Assembly: GCA_021324395.1 (NCBI GenBank) | Contig: JAJPJG010000050.1 | Location: forward strand, 1-64,000 | Source: Spartobacteria bacterium | Lineage (GTDB): Bacteria > Verrucomicrobiota > Verrucomicrobiia > Chthoniobacterales > Chthoniobacteraceae | DNA: 64,000 nucleotides | Direction of reading: 5' to 3' | In this document: positions 63,637 through 64,000 of the stretch, piece after piece | Position numbering within the stretch: the first letter of the stretch is position 1 | Layout of the letters: each line of letters starts with the position of its first letter | The notes under the pieces: model-generated | Told to the model about the DNA's origin: nothing | Seen by the model: the letters and a program-made list of their open reading frames with translations, nothing else | Database searches by the model: none | Position numbers and translations under genes: made by a program

Positions 63637-64000
63637 TTACGCCAACTGGCTCTGCACGAAATCGTGGTAAACCAGGGTGTCGTCGTTCGTCGTCTGCACC
63701 ACTTCGTTAACGATGTGGCCGAGGTCGGAAATCTCATACGGTTTCGCGATGCAGGCGCAGAAGCCGTATTCCCGGTAGCGGCTCATCACCGGATCGGTCG
63801 CGTAACCGCTGGAGACAATCGCTTTCACGGTCGGATCGAGCTCGATCAATTTCTTCACCGCTTCGGCGCCACCCATGCCGCCGGGGATAGTGAGATCGCT
63901 GATCACGGCGTCGAATTTTTCGCCGCGCTCCATCGCTTCCTTGTAAAAACGAATCGCGGTAAGCGCGTCGTTGGCGGCGGTGACATGGTAGCCGAGCGGC
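63637..64000 (-). CDS. Receiver domain, C-terminal part (truncated by window edge)
   Basis: The minus-strand frame is open to the right edge. The visible 120 residues are the C-terminal part of a receiver domain: phospho-acceptor Asp in DAVISDLTIPGG, VSSGYATDP, and the Lys in CIAKPYEISDL. The form SDLTIPGGMGG is typical of receivers at the end of hybrid histidine kinases, so the missing N-terminal part is probably a PAS/kinase protein. It is convergent with cbpA. Confidence 0.85.
   Translation of the reverse strand, partial: PLGYHVTAANDALTAIRFYKEAMERGEKFDAVISDLTIPGGMGGAEAVKKLIELDPTVKAIVSSGYATDPVMSRYREYGFCACIAKPYEISDLGHIVNEVVQTTNDDTLVYHDFVQSQLA

Overview
The window reads as chromosomal DNA of a member of the Verrucomicrobiota, probably Chthoniobacter-like. 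This is inferred from GC-rich coding sequence, four surface proteins with an N-terminal LES/EERIAPA-type motif related to the planctomycete/verrucomicrobial LEPR signal, giant repeat exoproteins and intergenic palindromes. No rRNA or tRNA gene was seen.

Left part (1-2634): a truncated DUF485 membrane protein, a fibronectin-III-like protein preceded by nineteen 21-bp repeats, and a small zinc-ribbon membrane protein.

Defence locus (2978-10690): a complete type II-C CRISPR-Cas system. The overlapping genes cas9 (1072 aa), cas1 and cas2 lie on the + strand. A 48-repeat array and a very likely tracrRNA lie on the - strand. The tracrRNA is supported by a 16-nt anti-repeat just upstream of cas9, nested stems and an intrinsic terminator. 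Its anti-repeat fixes array transcription as right to left, so the leader lies at the cas-distal end.

Mobile part (about 10784-14192): directly behind the leader is a run of promoterless + strand genes separated by attC sites. Three sites of about 130 bp are nearly identical, one is about 61 bp and one is broken. No integron integrase is present, so this is a CALIN-type cassette array touching a CRISPR array. The cassettes encode a SHOCT membrane protein, two unknown proteins, an ABM-fold protein and a secreted BAAT-type hydrolase.

Middle part (14255-32367): a beta-helix exoprotein, a GH31 glycosidase, small proteins, YjbQ, a membrane-fusion protein plus ABC ATPase without permease, an RsbU/RsbW-like pair, an AddA-like helicase-nuclease, FabF, a polyprenyl synthase and a NarL-type regulator.

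Right part (32603-64000): a second 21-bp repeat tract in front of a gene of similar architecture to the left one, a beta-solenoid protein, PaiB-like, a site-2 protease with CBS domains, an AsmA/TamB-like protein, two giant paralogous exoproteins (3898 and 1894 aa), a cyclase-NB-ARC-TPR regulator, an Imm-5-like protein, an NlpC/P60-like protein, a CbpA-type DnaJ protein and a truncated receiver domain.
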